Origin: Burkholderiaceae bacterium
GTDB lineage: Bacteria > Pseudomonadota > Gammaproteobacteria > Burkholderiales > Burkholderiaceae_E
Reading direction: 5' to 3'
Assembly: GCA_024637155.1 (NCBI GenBank)
Contig: JAGXFR010000022.1
Coordinates: 62,001 to 126,000 of the forward strand
Length of the DNA stretch: 64,000 nucleotides
Shown: positions 18,803 through 27,750 of the stretch, piece after piece
Position numbering within the stretch: the stretch's first letter is position 1
Layout of the letters: each line of letters opens with the position of its first letter
The notes under the pieces: generated by a model
Seen by the model: only the letters and a program-made list of their open reading frames with translations
What the model was told of the DNA's origin: nothing
Database searches by the model: none
Made by a program: the position numbers and the translations under genes

Positions 18803-20875
18803 ATGTTCACGAAGATTCTGATTGCCAATCGGGGAGAGATCGCCTGTCGGGTGATCAAGACGGCTCGCCGGATGGGCATCGCCACGGTCGCGGTGTACTC
18901 CGAGGCCGATCGCGACGCGCGCCATGTCGAGCTCGCCGACGAGGCGGTGTGCATCGGCGCCCCGCCCAGCCGCGAGTCTTACCTGGCGATGGACAAGATC
19001 ATTGCCGCGTGCAAGCAAACCGGCGCGCAGGCGGTGCATCCCGGCTACGGCTTCCTTTCGGAGAACGAGGGCTTTGCACGGCGCGTGGAGGAGGAAGGCA
19101 TCGTCTTCATCGGGCCCAAGCACTACTCGATCGCGGCGATGGGCGACAAGATCGCCTCCAAGAAGCTGGCCATCGCCGCCCGGGTCAACACCATCCCGGG
19201 CTGGAACGACGTCATCGAGACGCCGGAGCGCGCGGTCGAGATCGCGCGCGACATCGGCTACCCGGTGATGATCAAGGCGAGCGCGGGGGGCGGCGGCAAG
19301 GGCCTGCGGGTGGCGTGGAGCGACAAGGAGAGCTTCGAGAGTTTCACGTCGTGCCGCAACGAGGCGCGCAACAGTTTCGGCGACGATCGGGTATTCATCG
19401 AGAAGTTCATCGAGGAGCCGCGCCACATCGAGATCCAGGTGCTCGGCGACGCGCACGGCCACTGCGTCTACCTGTGGGAGCGCGAATGCTCGATCCAGCG
19501 CCGCCACCAGAAGGTGATCGAGGAAGCGCCGAGTTCGTTTATCAGCGAGGAGACCCGCCGCGCGATGGGCGAGCAGGCGGTGGCGCTCGCAAAGGCGGTG
19601 AAATATGAGAGCGCGGGCACGGTGGAGTTCGTGGTCGGCAAGGATCAGAGTTTCTACTTCCTTGAAATGAACACGCGGCTGCAGGTCGAGCATCCGGTGA
19701 CCGAATGCATCACCGGCCTGGACCTGGTCGAGCTGATGATTCGCGTGGCCGCCGGCGAGCAGCTGCCCTTTGCGCAGGAGGGAATCGAGCGCAACGGCTG
19801 GGCGATGGAATGCCGGATCAATGCCGAGGATCCGTTCCGCAATTTCCTGCCCTCGATGGGGCGCCTGATCAAGTACGAGCCGCCGCCGCAGACGCTGGAG
19901 GCTTCGCAGCCGATGCCGCCCCTGGGTCCGGACGGCAAGCCGGTGGGCGGCGTGCGCGTGGACACCGGCGTGTACGAAGGCGGCGAGATCCCGATGTACT
20001 ACGACTCGATGATCGCCAAGCTCGTCGTGCACGGGCGCGATCGCGAGGATGCGATCGTGCGCCTGCGCGAGGCGCTCAACGCCTTCGTGATTCGCGGCAT
20101 CAGCAGCAACATCCCGTTCCAGTCGGCGCTGCTCGCGCATCCGAAGTTCGTCGCCGGAGACTTCAACACCGGCTTCATCGCCGAACACTATCCGAGCGGA
20201 TTCCGCGCCGAGGATGTGCCGCACGACGACCCCCTCTTTCTCGTGGCGCTGGCGGCGTTCATCCGGCGCAAGGCACGCGAGCGCGCCAAGGGAATCAGTG
20301 GCCAGCTGCCCGGACACGAGGTGAAAATCGAGAGCGATTACGTGGTGCTGGTGATGCAGCCCGACGGCCTGCACCGCCGACACCCGGTCCACATCTCCGA
20401 ATTCGTCGGTCTGGCGGGTCTGGCGACGGTGCTGGTCGGGGATCGGAGCTACCGCATCGAGTCGCCGTCGCGCATCAACGATATCCGGGTGACGGGCAGC
20501 TGCAACGGGCGCCCCTTCGTGGCGCAGGCGGATCGCGGCACGGCGAAGAGCGCGCTGGTGTACCGGATTTCGCACAACGGCACCCAGATCGACACGATGG
20601 TGCTCTCGCCGCTGGCCGCCGAGCTGCACCAGTTGATGCGCTTCAAGGCCCCGTCGGACACGAGCAAGCTGCTGCTCTCGCCGATGCCCGGGCTGCTGGC
20701 CGACGTGGCCGTGCAGCAGGGCCAGGCGGTGCAGGCGGGAGAACGGCTGGCCGTGATCGAGGCGATGAAGATGGAGAACATCCTGACCGCGACCCAGGAC
20801 GGCACGGTCGCCGAGGTGCTCGCCAGCAAGGGCGAGAGCCTGAGCGTGGATCAACCCATTCTGCGATTTCTCTGA
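18803..20875 (+). CDS. pccA: propionyl-CoA carboxylase biotin carboxylase/carrier subunit
   Basis: Alpha subunit, 690 residues, that carboxylates its own biotin with bicarbonate and ATP. Biotin carboxylase fills roughly residues 1-450 ([18 protein letters not shown]-grasp glycine loop [24 protein letters not shown]). A middle domain that docks the beta subunit follows, and the biotinyl domain is at the end with Lys656 in EAMKMEN. The ATG at 18803, with GAGGA upstream, matches the family N-terminus; earlier in-frame sequence overlaps pccB. The VOC gene follows, its ribosome binding site overlapping the stop. Confidence 0.94.
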   Translation: MFTKILIANRGEIACRVIKTARRMGIATVAVYSEADRDARHVELADEAVCIGAPPSRESYLAMDKIIAACKQTGAQAVHPGYGFLSENEGFARRVEEEGIVFIGPKHYSIAAMGDKIASKKLAIAARVNTIPGWNDVIETPERAVEIARDIGYPVMIKASAGGGGKGLRVAWSDKESFESFTSCRNEARNSFGDDRVFIEKFIEEPRHIEIQVLGDAHGHCVYLWERECSIQRRHQKVIEEAPSSFISEETRRAMGEQAVALAKAVKYESAGTVEFVVGKDQSFYFLEMNTRLQVEHPVTECITGLDLVELMIRVAAGEQLPFAQEGIERNGWAMECRINAEDPFRNFLPSMGRLIKYEPPPQTLEASQPMPPLGPDGKPVGGVRVDTGVYEGGEIPMYYDSMIAKLVVHGRDREDAIVRLREALNAFVIRGISSNIPFQSALLAHPKFVAGDFNTGFIAEHYPSGFRAEDVPHDDPLFLVALAAFIRRKARERAKGISGQLPGHEVKIESDYVVLVMQPDGLHRRHPVHISEFVGLAGLATVLVGDRSYRIESPSRINDIRVTGSCNGRPFVAQADRGTAKSALVYRISHNGTQIDTMVLSPLAAELHQLMRFKAPSDTSKLLLSPMPGLLADVAVQQGQAVQAGERLAVIEAMKMENILTATQDGTVAEVLASKGESLSVDQPILRFL

Positions 20876-20886
20876 GGAGCCGATCG

Positions 20887-21387
20887 GTGAGCAACGCACA
20901 GGGGGGCGTGCCGCCCGCAGCGGCCGGGGAACGGGGTTTTCGGATCCTGGGCATTCAGCAGATCGCCATCGGCGGCCCCGACAAGCAGCGCCTGCGCAGC
21001 CTCTGGGTGGAGATCTTCGGGCTGTCAATCCGCAGCCAGTTCGTCTCGGAGCGCGAGAACGTCGACGAGGATGTGTGCGCGCTGGGCACCGGAGCGCACG
21101 CGGTGGAAGTCGACCTGATGCAGCCGCTGGACCCGGAGCGCAAGCCGGCCGTGCATGCGACGCCGCTGAACCACGTGGGGCTGTGGGTCGATGACCTGCC
21201 CAGGGCAGTGGCCTGGATGACCTCCCGGGGCGTTCGCTTCGCGCCGGGCGGCATTCGCGCGGGCGCCTCGGGACACGACATCTGTTTCATCCACCCCCGG
21301 GGCAACGACGAGTATCCGGTCGGCGGCGAAGGGGTGCTGATCGAACTGGTGCAGGCGCCGCCCGAGGTGATCGCCGCGCTGGGTTGA
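20887..21387 (+). CDS. VOC family protein, methylmalonyl-CoA epimerase-like
   Basis: A 166-residue glyoxalase-fold (VOC) protein with two beta-alpha-beta-beta-beta units. GTG start at 20887 with GAGGAG upstream overlapping the pccA stop. Position suggests the epimerase step between the (S)-methylmalonyl-CoA made by PccAB and the (R) isomer used by the mutase. However, the first metal ligand, normally His in an HIAIAV-type motif, is Gln25 here (QQIAIGG), and the second position reads Asp76; His96 (NHVGLWV) and Glu153 (LIELVQ) are kept. It may be a diverged epimerase or a related lyase. It is the last gene of the module. Confidence 0.7.
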   Translation: MSNAQGGVPPAAAGERGFRILGIQQIAIGGPDKQRLRSLWVEIFGLSIRSQFVSERENVDEDVCALGTGAHAVEVDLMQPLDPERKPAVHATPLNHVGLWVDDLPRAVAWMTSRGVRFAPGGIRAGASGHDICFIHPRGNDEYPVGGEGVLIELVQAPPEVIAALG

Positions 21388-21563
21388 ACCGGGCCCGGGG
21401 CCCGCGTGCGGATTGCCCGTCGATGTTGTAAAATCGATCCGATGCGCGGGGTCATTCCGCCACATGCCAAGGGCGAACGCGAGTTCCCCTTTTTTCTTTG
21501 CCGGGCGCCGGTTCATTGCGAGTGATTGGCCGCAGCGCCGCTGCAGGAAGGAGAAGAGCCCCG

Positions 21564-23474
21564 ATGTTCGAAACGATTCGGCAGCACCAGCGGCTGATGT
21601 TGGGTTTTCTGCTGCTGCTGATCATCCCCGCTTTCGCGTTCTTCGGCATCTCCGGATACGACCGGTTCTTCTCGGACGAGGGGGTCGTGGCGCGCGTCGG
21701 CGGTGACCGGATCACGCGCCAGGAGTTCGACCTTGCCCAGCGCCGCCAGATCGAGAATCTACGCCAGGTGCTTGGTGACCAGGTGGACCCGGCCCTCTAC
21801 GATACGCCGGCCGTGCGCGCCGAGATCGTCCAGAGCCTGATCACGCAGCGCATCCTCGCGCAGAAGGCCTTCGCCGAGGGCATCGCCGTTCCCGATGCGC
21901 AGCTGCGTGGCGTGATCGGCCGCATCGATGGCTTGCGCCGCGCCGACGGCAGCTTCGACAGCGAGCGCTACCGCGCGATGCTCCAGTCGCAGGGCAAGAG
22001 CGAAATCGGCTTCGAGTCCGAAGTCCGCCGCGATCTTGCGCTGCAGGTGCTTCCCGAGTCGATTAGTCAGACGGAATTCGTGCCGCGCGCCGTGCTCGAG
22101 CGCCTGATCGCCGCGGCAGAGCAGCGTCGCGAGATTCGGGAAATCGTGTTCCGCGCACAGGACTTCAAGGATCAGGTGCAGCCGGCCGAGGCGGACCTGC
22201 GCAAGTTCTACCAGGACAACGTGAAGGCGTTCGAGACTCCGGAGTCCGCCGATGTCGAGTATCTGGTGCTCAGCGCGGCAAGCGTGGCGAACCAGATCGC
22301 GCTCAATCCCGAAGAGGTTCGCGCGTATTACGAGCAGAATCGTGCGCGCTTCGGCACCGCCGAGGAGCGCCGGGCGAGCCACATCCTGATCGAAGTCGGT
22401 GGCGGAACCACGCGTGACGCGGCACTCGCCAAGGCGCGCGATCTGCTCGCGCAACTGCGCGCGGGCGGTGACTTTGCCGCCCTCGCCAAGGCGAACTCGC
22501 AGGATCCGGGCTCGGCGGCGAACGGCGGCGATCTGGGCTACTTCACCCGCGAGACGATGAGCAAGAGCTTTGCAGAGGCCGCCTTCAAGCTGCCCGAAGG
22601 CCAGATCAGCGAACCGGTGGAAACCGAGTTCGGCATCCACCTGATCCGCGTCACCGGAATCAAGGGCGGGTCCGTGCCCCCCTTCGAACAGCTGCGTGCG
22701 CAGATCGAGGGAGAGATTCGCGCGCAGCAGTCGAACCGCAAGTTCGCCGAGTTGGCCGAGAACTTCACCAACACCGTCTACGAACAGGCCGACAGCCTGC
22801 AGCCCGCCGCGGAGCGATTCAAGCTCCCGATCCTCAAGGCTGCCGGGTTGGGGCGCAGTTCCGTCGACAAACTTCCGGCGGATTCGCCGCTGCGCAGTCC
22901 GAAGCTGCTCGCAGCGCTCTTCGCGCAGGATTCACTGCGCAACCGGCGCAACACCGAGGCAATCGACATCGGCAACTCGACGCTCGTTTCGGCCCGCATC
23001 GCCGAATATCGGCCTGCGAAGGCAGCTCCCTTCGAGGAGGTCCAGCCGCGGGTCCGCGCCAGCTTTGTGGATCAGGAGGCGCGCCGGCTTGCGGTGGCGG
23101 CGGGCCAGAAGCGTTTGCAGGCGCTGCGCGACGGTTCAGCACCGGCAGACGGGTTCGGTCCCGCCAAGACCGTGACGCGCTCCGCAGCGGGGGATTACAA
23201 GCCGGAGACGCTCGAGCAGATCTTCCGGGCGCCGGCGAAACCGTTGCCGGCCTATGTCGGCATCGATCGCGGTGCGGATGGCTATCTGCTGGCGCGCATC
23301 GACGAGGTGTCGCTGCCGAGCGAGGAGGAACTTGCCAAGCGGCGGCCACAGTACCGGCAGCAGGCCATCCAGATGCTCGGCCAGCAGGCGCTCGCCGAAT
23401 ATCTCGCCTCGCTCAAGTCCGAGGCGAAGATCGCGATTCCGGCGCCGCGAGCCAGCGACGCGCCGCTGCGCTAG
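21564..23474 (+). CDS. ppiD: periplasmic peptidyl-prolyl isomerase/chaperone PpiD (SurA N-domain)
   Basis: A 636-residue inner-membrane-anchored periplasmic folding factor. One N-terminal membrane helix (residues about 14-34, [17 protein letters not shown]) is followed by a SurA-type N-domain, a parvulin domain from about residue 265 to 360 ([25 protein letters not shown]), and a long C-terminal chaperone region. It assists outer-membrane protein maturation at the Sec translocon. ATG at 21564 with AGGAAGGAGAAG upstream. In relatives it lies right after the hupB-tRNA pair; here the propionyl-CoA module separates them. Confidence 0.92.
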   Translation: MFETIRQHQRLMLGFLLLLIIPAFAFFGISGYDRFFSDEGVVARVGGDRITRQEFDLAQRRQIENLRQVLGDQVDPALYDTPAVRAEIVQSLITQRILAQKAFAEGIAVPDAQLRGVIGRIDGLRRADGSFDSERYRAMLQSQGKSEIGFESEVRRDLALQVLPESISQTEFVPRAVLERLIAAAEQRREIREIVFRAQDFKDQVQPAEADLRKFYQDNVKAFETPESADVEYLVLSAASVANQIALNPEEVRAYYEQNRARFGTAEERRASHILIEVGGGTTRDAALAKARDLLAQLRAGGDFAALAKANSQDPGSAANGGDLGYFTRETMSKSFAEAAFKLPEGQISEPVETEFGIHLIRVTGIKGGSVPPFEQLRAQIEGEIRAQQSNRKFAELAENFTNTVYEQADSLQPAAERFKLPILKAAGLGRSSVDKLPADSPLRSPKLLAALFAQDSLRNRRNTEAIDIGNSTLVSARIAEYRPAKAAPFEEVQPRVRASFVDQEARRLAVAAGQKRLQALRDGSAPADGFGPAKTVTRSAAGDYKPETLEQIFRAPAKPLPAYVGIDRGADGYLLARIDEVSLPSEEELAKRRPQYRQQAIQMLGQQALAEYLASLKSEAKIAIPAPRASDAPLR

Positions 23475-23484
23475 GCTTCGCTCC

Positions 23485-23516
23485 ACACGGCGCCGCCGCG
23501 GCGCGGCACGCCGTGT
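23485..23516. terminator. hairpin between convergent ppiD and mnmH
   Basis: ACACGGCG (23485-23492) and CGCCGTGT (23509-23516) are perfect inverted arms around a very GC-rich 16-base interior. It lies in the 45-base gap between convergent stops and could work on both transcripts, though it has no T tract. Confidence 0.45.
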
Positions 23517-23519
23517 TCC

Positions 23520-24617
23520 TCAGGCGCTCGCCACCATGGCGCGCGCGGCGCGCGCGAGTGCGCCATCCAGGTCGATTCCCGATGTGCCAGCTGGCGCGTC
23601 GTCGGCCGCGAGGGCGATCACCGGCGCCGCCGACAGCGCGCTGAAGTTGCGCCGCATCGAACGGTCATAGGCCGGGTCGTAGTGCTCGGTGAGCAGGGCC
23701 GCGACGACTTCGCGCCACTGCCCCGTGCGTACGAGATCCTGCCAGCGCGCGATGGTGCGCTGCCCGTGCAGTTCGCTCAGGCGCTCGAGCCGCTCGCAGA
23801 GATCCTGCGGGCTGGCGACGAAGTGGGCGTAATCGCGCAGCAGCAGGTCGACGCGCAGTTCGAGTCCGGCGGTGATCACCCGGCACGGCGCGGCACGCAT
23901 GCGCTGCATCAGCGAGTCGGGAAGGTGACACAGGCCGACCCGGCGACTCTCGGACTCGACGAAGACCGGTCGCGCGGGATCCAGCGCGCGCAGGGACGCC
24001 CAGATGCGGCTTTCGAAGGCCTTCTGTCCGGGTTGCGGGCGATCGGGCAGGGGCCCAAGCACCGAGCCACGGTGCTCTGCGAGAGCTTCCAGGTCCAGGA
24101 TCTGCGCCCCGAGCGCGTCGGCGTGCTGGAGGATTTGACTCTTGCCGCTGCCGGTGCGTCCGGCGAGAACGATGAACGTGAAGCGCTCCGGCAAGGTGAC
24201 GAGGTCCTGCAGCACGCGCCGCCGGTACGCGCGGTAGCCCCCGTCGAGAACGCTGGTGCGCCACCCGATGCGCGCCAGCACGGTGGCCAGCGCGCCCGAG
24301 CGGTTCCCGCCGCGCCAGCAGTAGACCAGGGGACGAAACTCGCGCGGACGATCGGCGAGCGGCCCGCCGAGGATGCCGGCGATGTTGGCGCACACGAGTG
24401 CGGCGCCGCGCCGACGGGCCTCGAAAGCGGACTGCTGTCGATCCTGCGTGCCGACTTCGGCGCGCTGGGCGTCGTCGAGCACGGGCAGGTTGATCGCGCC
24501 CGGCAGGTGATCCTCGGCGTATTCCCCGGGGCTGCGCACGTCGATGATGGCGTCGAACTCGCCGAGGCGCGCCACGCACTCGTCGATGGAGAGCGAAAGC
24601 GGATCGCGGGACGTCAT
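23520..24617 (-). CDS. mnmH: tRNA 2-selenouridine synthase MnmH (SelU)
   Basis: Modifies 2-thiouridine at the wobble position of certain tRNAs, via a geranylated intermediate, to 2-selenouridine using selenophosphate. It has 365 residues. The N-terminal rhodanese domain has the active Cys100 in VYCWRGGNRSGA; the P-loop domain follows with GRTGSGKS at 153-160. ATG at 24617; the in-frame sequence upstream is not homologous. The selenophosphate synthase gene selD is not in the window, so whether selenium is used here is open. Confidence 0.9.
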   Translation of the reverse strand: MTSRDPLSLSIDECVARLGEFDAIIDVRSPGEYAEDHLPGAINLPVLDDAQRAEVGTQDRQQSAFEARRRGAALVCANIAGILGGPLADRPREFRPLVYCWRGGNRSGALATVLARIGWRTSVLDGGYRAYRRRVLQDLVTLPERFTFIVLAGRTGSGKSQILQHADALGAQILDLEALAEHRGSVLGPLPDRPQPGQKAFESRIWASLRALDPARPVFVESESRRVGLCHLPDSLMQRMRAAPCRVITAGLELRVDLLLRDYAHFVASPQDLCERLERLSELHGQRTIARWQDLVRTGQWREVVAALLTEHYDPAYDRSMRRNFSALSAAPVIALAADDAPAGTSGIDLDGALARAARAMVASA

Positions 24618-24724
24618 GCGGCCGCCGCGCAGCGGCCCGCGCGCGTGGGTCGGACGCGCCCGCGCGCCACCCGGCGCGCAGTGCGAACCCGGGTCTGCAC
24701 CGTGGTCATCGGCGGGTTTGGCCT

Positions 24725-24730
24725 TACAAT
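24725..24730 (+). promoter_or_regulatory. -10-like hexamer TACAAT upstream of the DUF1178 gene
   Basis: TACAAT lies 42 bases before the ATG in the divergent mnmH/DUF1178 gap. The -35 region is not convincing. Confidence 0.3.
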
Positions 24731-24772
24731 GACAGGGAAGAACATGATCATGGGCAGGAGCGCAGGAGAGCA

Positions 24773-25216
24773 ATGAAGGTATTCGATCTCAGCTGTCAGG
24801 ACGACCACCGGTTCGAGGGATGGTTTGCCTCTGCCGAGGAGTATGACACCCAGCTGAATTCGGGCCTGCTCGTGTGTCCGATGTGCGGCAGCGAGAAGAT
24901 CCGCAAGCTGCCGGCCGCGCCACACCTGAGTCTGAGCCGCGAGCCCGGCGCCGCATCCCCGGCGGCCGCGAGTGCCAGCACCGGAATCAAGCAGGCGCAG
25001 GCGTCGTGGCTGCGGGTGGCGCGCCAGATTGTCGAGAACACCGACGACGTCGGCGAGGCGTTCAGCGACGAAGCGCGCCGGATCCACTATCACGAGGTGC
25101 CGACGCGCGGCATCCGTGGCGTGGCGACGGCTGCCGAACGGGCGGAACTCGAGGAAGAAGGCATCGAGGTGTTCGCGTTTCCGCTTCCCAAGGCAGCCAA
25201 GACGCCGTTGCAGTGA
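24773..25216 (+). CDS. DUF1178 family protein (zinc-ribbon-like, unknown function)
   Basis: A 147-residue protein of a widespread proteobacterial family without assigned function. The N-terminus MKVFDLSCQDDHRFEGWF and the later CPMCGS give a Cys/His plus CxxC pattern like a small zinc ribbon. A linker rich in Ala, Ser and Pro follows (about residues 50-70), then a conserved C-terminal part with VRQIVENTDDVGEAF, ARRIHY and RGVATAAERAELEEEGIEV. AGGAGAG precedes the ATG. It is convergent with the GST gene, 22 bases apart, and divergent from mnmH. Confidence 0.85.
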   Translation: MKVFDLSCQDDHRFEGWFASAEEYDTQLNSGLLVCPMCGSEKIRKLPAAPHLSLSREPGAASPAAASASTGIKQAQASWLRVARQIVENTDDVGEAFSDEARRIHYHEVPTRGIRGVATAAERAELEEEGIEVFAFPLPKAAKTPLQ

Positions 25217-25238
25217 TCGGCGACGCGCATCGCGCGCT

Positions 25239-25934
25239 TCAGTGTTTCCGGTACTGCTCGTCCCCGAAGAGGTTCGCCCTGGCCTGCGGGTCGAGCAGCG
25301 GTCGGCGCTGGTCGGCGAGCACCTGAACGGCGCGTTGCACCGCCGGGCGCGCTGCGATGCGCTCGAACCACTTTGCCACGTGGGGATAGTCGGCGAAATC
25401 GATGCCCTGATTCGCGTGTGAACGCGTCCACGGCCAGATTGCCATGTCGGCGATGGTGTAGGAGCGGCCTGAGACGAACGCGCCGGTCTGCGCCAGGCGC
25501 TTGTCGATGACGCCGTAGAGCCGCGCCGCCTCCTTCGTGTAGCGCTGCACCGCATATTCGATGCGCTCGGGCGCGTAGATGCGGAAGTGATGCGCCTGGC
25601 CGAGCATCGGCCCGACGGTGCCCATCTGAAACATCAGCCATTCGAGCGTGCGATAGCGCTCCCGGTCGGAGCGCGGCAGGAAGCGCCCGGTCTTCCCGGC
25701 CAGGTACAGCAGAATCGCGCCCGACTCGAAGAGCGAGAACGGTTTTCCGTCCGGACCCTCGGAGTCGACGATGGCCGGGATCTTGTTGTTCGGGCTGATC
25801 GCCAGGAAGGCCGGGTCGAACTGCTCCCCGGCGCCGATGTCCACCCCGTGCACGGCGTAGGGCAGCGCGCACTCCTCGAGCATGATGTGCACCTTGTGGC
25901 CGTTCGGCGTCGCCCAGCTGTAGAGATCGATCAT
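25239..25934 (-). CDS. glutathione S-transferase, YfcG-like (nu class)
   Basis: A 231-residue GST. The N-terminal thioredoxin-fold domain begins MIDLYSWATPNGHK, with Asn11 in the TPNGHK motif typical of YfcG/nu-class enzymes, which bind two glutathiones and have disulfide reductase activity. The cis-proline region NNKIPAIVD and the ESGAILLYLA motif follow; the C-terminal domain is helical. It is last in a minus-strand operon with an acyl-CoA-type phosphotransferase, 18 bases away. A detoxification or redox role is likely; the substrate is unknown. Confidence 0.87.
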   Translation of the reverse strand: MIDLYSWATPNGHKVHIMLEECALPYAVHGVDIGAGEQFDPAFLAISPNNKIPAIVDSEGPDGKPFSLFESGAILLYLAGKTGRFLPRSDRERYRTLEWLMFQMGTVGPMLGQAHHFRIYAPERIEYAVQRYTKEAARLYGVIDKRLAQTGAFVSGRSYTIADMAIWPWTRSHANQGIDFADYPHVAKWFERIAARPAVQRAVQVLADQRRPLLDPQARANLFGDEQYRKH

Positions 25935-25952
25935 GTTCCGTCCTCGGGCGGG

Positions 25953-27047
25953 TCACTCGACCCGTTGTGCGATTTTCCATCCCATCTCGGCGAGCGGGCG
26001 CGCGCGGCGCCCGGCGTCGCGGGCCTGCTGGCTCGAGGCCGTGCCGTCGACGACCCGGCGCATGATCCCCTGCAGGATCCCGGCGAGGCGGAACAGGTTG
26101 TAGGCGAGGTAGAAGTCCCAGTTCCCGATTTCGGTGCGCCCGGTGCGCTGGCAATAGCGGGCCACGTACTCGGTTTCCGAGGGAATCCCGAGTTCGGCCA
26201 GATCCAGCCCCGCGATCCCGCGGAACTCGCCGGGGGCGATGTGAAAGCCCATGCAGTGGTACGAGAAATCGGCCAGCGGATGCCCGAGCGTCGAGAGTTC
26301 CCAGTCGAGGATCGCGAGGATCCGCGGCGCGTCGGGCGCGAAGACCAGGTTGTCGAGCCGGTAGTCACCATGCACGATCGCGGTCTCGTCGCCCGGCGGG
26401 ATATGCGCCGGCAGCCATTCGATCAGCCGGTCCATCGCTTCGATGGTCTCGGTTTCCGAGGCGCGGTACTGCCGGCTCCAGCGATCGATTTGGCGCGCGA
26501 AATAGTTGCCCGGCTTGCCGAAATTGGCCAGCCCGACCGCCGCCGGATCGACCGCGTGCAGGGCGGCGATCACGCGGTTCATCTCGTCATAGATCGCGTG
26601 ACGCTCGGACTTGGTCATTCCCGGGAGCGACTGTTCCCAGAGCACCCGGCCGGCGACGAACTCCATCACGAAGAACGCGCGACCGATCACGCCTTCGTCC
26701 TCGCACAGGCAGTACACCTCGGGAACCGGAACGCCGGTGCCGGCGAGCCCCTTCATCACCGCGAACTCCCGCTCGACCGCGTGCGCGGAAGGCAGCAGGC
26801 GCGCCGCGGGTCCGGGTTTGGTGCGCATCACCCAGGTGCGCCCGGGACCCACGAGCTTGTAGGTCGGGTTCGACTGCCCGCCGCGGAACTGTTCGACCGA
26901 CAGCGGGCCGCGAAAGCCCGGCAGATGCTCGTGCAGCCAGGCTTCGAGCGCGGGTACATCGAAGCGGTGCCGCTCGGCCACCTCCATGGTGCCGACGAAG
27001 GTGTCGCCGGGCCGCGCCGCGGGCTTGTCGTCCGATCCTGCCGTCAT
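25953..27047 (-). CDS. APH-fold phosphotransferase, ACAD10/11- and LvaA-like
   Basis: A 364-residue kinase-fold protein. Visible motifs are a glycine-rich segment GGQSNPTYKL (56-65), Lys in VMRTKP, Glu in VEREFAVMKG, the catalytic loop HGDYRLDN (226-233), and the metal site ILDWELSTLGHPLAD (248 on). This exact pattern is that of the kinase domain of mammalian ACAD10/ACAD11 and of LvaA in the Pseudomonas levulinate operon, which phosphorylate 4-hydroxyacyl-CoAs; it is not an antibiotic-resistance pattern. The start overlaps the stop of the histidine phosphatase by four bases. A role in hydroxyacyl-CoA breakdown is inferred from family and from the adjacent 3-hydroxyacyl-CoA dehydrogenase. Confidence 0.85.
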   Translation of the reverse strand: MTAGSDDKPAARPGDTFVGTMEVAERHRFDVPALEAWLHEHLPGFRGPLSVEQFRGGQSNPTYKLVGPGRTWVMRTKPGPAARLLPSAHAVEREFAVMKGLAGTGVPVPEVYCLCEDEGVIGRAFFVMEFVAGRVLWEQSLPGMTKSERHAIYDEMNRVIAALHAVDPAAVGLANFGKPGNYFARQIDRWSRQYRASETETIEAMDRLIEWLPAHIPPGDETAIVHGDYRLDNLVFAPDAPRILAILDWELSTLGHPLADFSYHCMGFHIAPGEFRGIAGLDLAELGIPSETEYVARYCQRTGRTEIGNWDFYLAYNLFRLAGILQGIMRRVVDGTASSQQARDAGRRARPLAEMGWKIAQRVE

Positions 27048-27748
27048 GCTTTCCTCCCGACCAGATACTGTTCGAGCAACTCTTCCATCGTCGTGCGGCG
27101 CGCGCCGTGCTGGAGCAGGTCGGCGGCGAAGACGTTCACGTAGCGCACGACCCAGTCGCGCGCGGCCTCGCCGACGTCGAGCGCGTTGATGCAGGCGGGC
27201 GCCTGCTGCAGGCCGCCGAGCAGGTGCTGCTCGCCGGTGAGCGCCCAGGACAGGATCACGCGATTGACCCCGCCGTGCAACACCAGCAGCGCGTTCTGCC
27301 AGTCGTCGTGGGTGCGCAGGCGCTCGATCGCCGGGACCACGCGCGCAACCAGTTCACCGACCGTCTCCCCGCCCAGAAAGCGCGTTTCGGGACCGGGGCA
27401 GCCTTCGAGCGAACCGAGGAACGCGTCGCGCAACTCGTCGTCGCGCAATCGCGAGAGCGCGCCACCGCGGATCTCGACGAGCTCGGGCCAGCTCTCGCGT
27501 TCGCCGCGCATCCCCATCTCGGCGAGCACCAGGTCGGCAGTCTCAACGGTGCGCGCGAGGCCGCTGACGATCACGCGATCGAACGCGACCCCGGCGCCGG
27601 CGAACATCGCGCCGGCGGCCCGCGCCTCACGTCGCCCCTTCTCGTTGAGCGGCGCGCCATCGGGCTCGAGGGGACGACCGCGCTCGTCGAAGTAGGTGAC
27701 GCTTCCGTGGCGCATCAGGTAGATGCGGCGCCGCGCTGAGCCGCTCAT
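27044..27748 (-). CDS. histidine phosphatase family protein
   Basis: A 234-residue member of the phosphoglycerate-mutase-like histidine phosphatases. The phospho-accepting motif is RHG at 13-15 (RIYLMRHGSV); the later conserved His lies in LLVLHGGVNR, and the Arg/Glu-type element is in SGLARTVETADL. The start at 27748 is two bases after the stop of the 3-hydroxyacyl-CoA dehydrogenase; the stop overlaps the start of the phosphotransferase. The substrate is unknown; its lock-step position with a small-molecule kinase suggests dephosphorylation of that kinase's product or of a by-product. Confidence 0.87.
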   Translation of the reverse strand: MSGSARRRIYLMRHGSVTYFDERGRPLEPDGAPLNEKGRREARAAGAMFAGAGVAFDRVIVSGLARTVETADLVLAEMGMRGERESWPELVEIRGGALSRLRDDELRDAFLGSLEGCPGPETRFLGGETVGELVARVVPAIERLRTHDDWQNALLVLHGGVNRVILSWALTGEQHLLGGLQQAPACINALDVGEAARDWVVRYVNVFAADLLQHGARRTTMEELLEQYLVGRKA

Positions 27749-27750
27749 GC

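Noticed and set aside
18779-21028. Open frame of 749 codons opposite pccA and the VOC gene (similar long frames oppose the mutase at 13926-15956 and tsf/rpsB at 49341-51209)
   Set aside because: The same shadow effect; the sense frames carry all family motifs and ribosome binding sites.
21388-21420. GGGCCC-type hairpin after the VOC gene as a terminator
   Set aside because: The stem is short and self-complementary in several registers, with no T tract; too weak to annotate. A TAAAAT at 21429 was also set aside as the ppiD -10 for lack of a -35.
25953-27047. Aminoglycoside resistance phosphotransferase
   Set aside because: The fold is shared, but motifs such as GQSNPTY and DWELSTLG(H/D)PLAD are those of ACAD10/11- and LvaA-type kinases, and the gene is embedded in an acyl-CoA operon.
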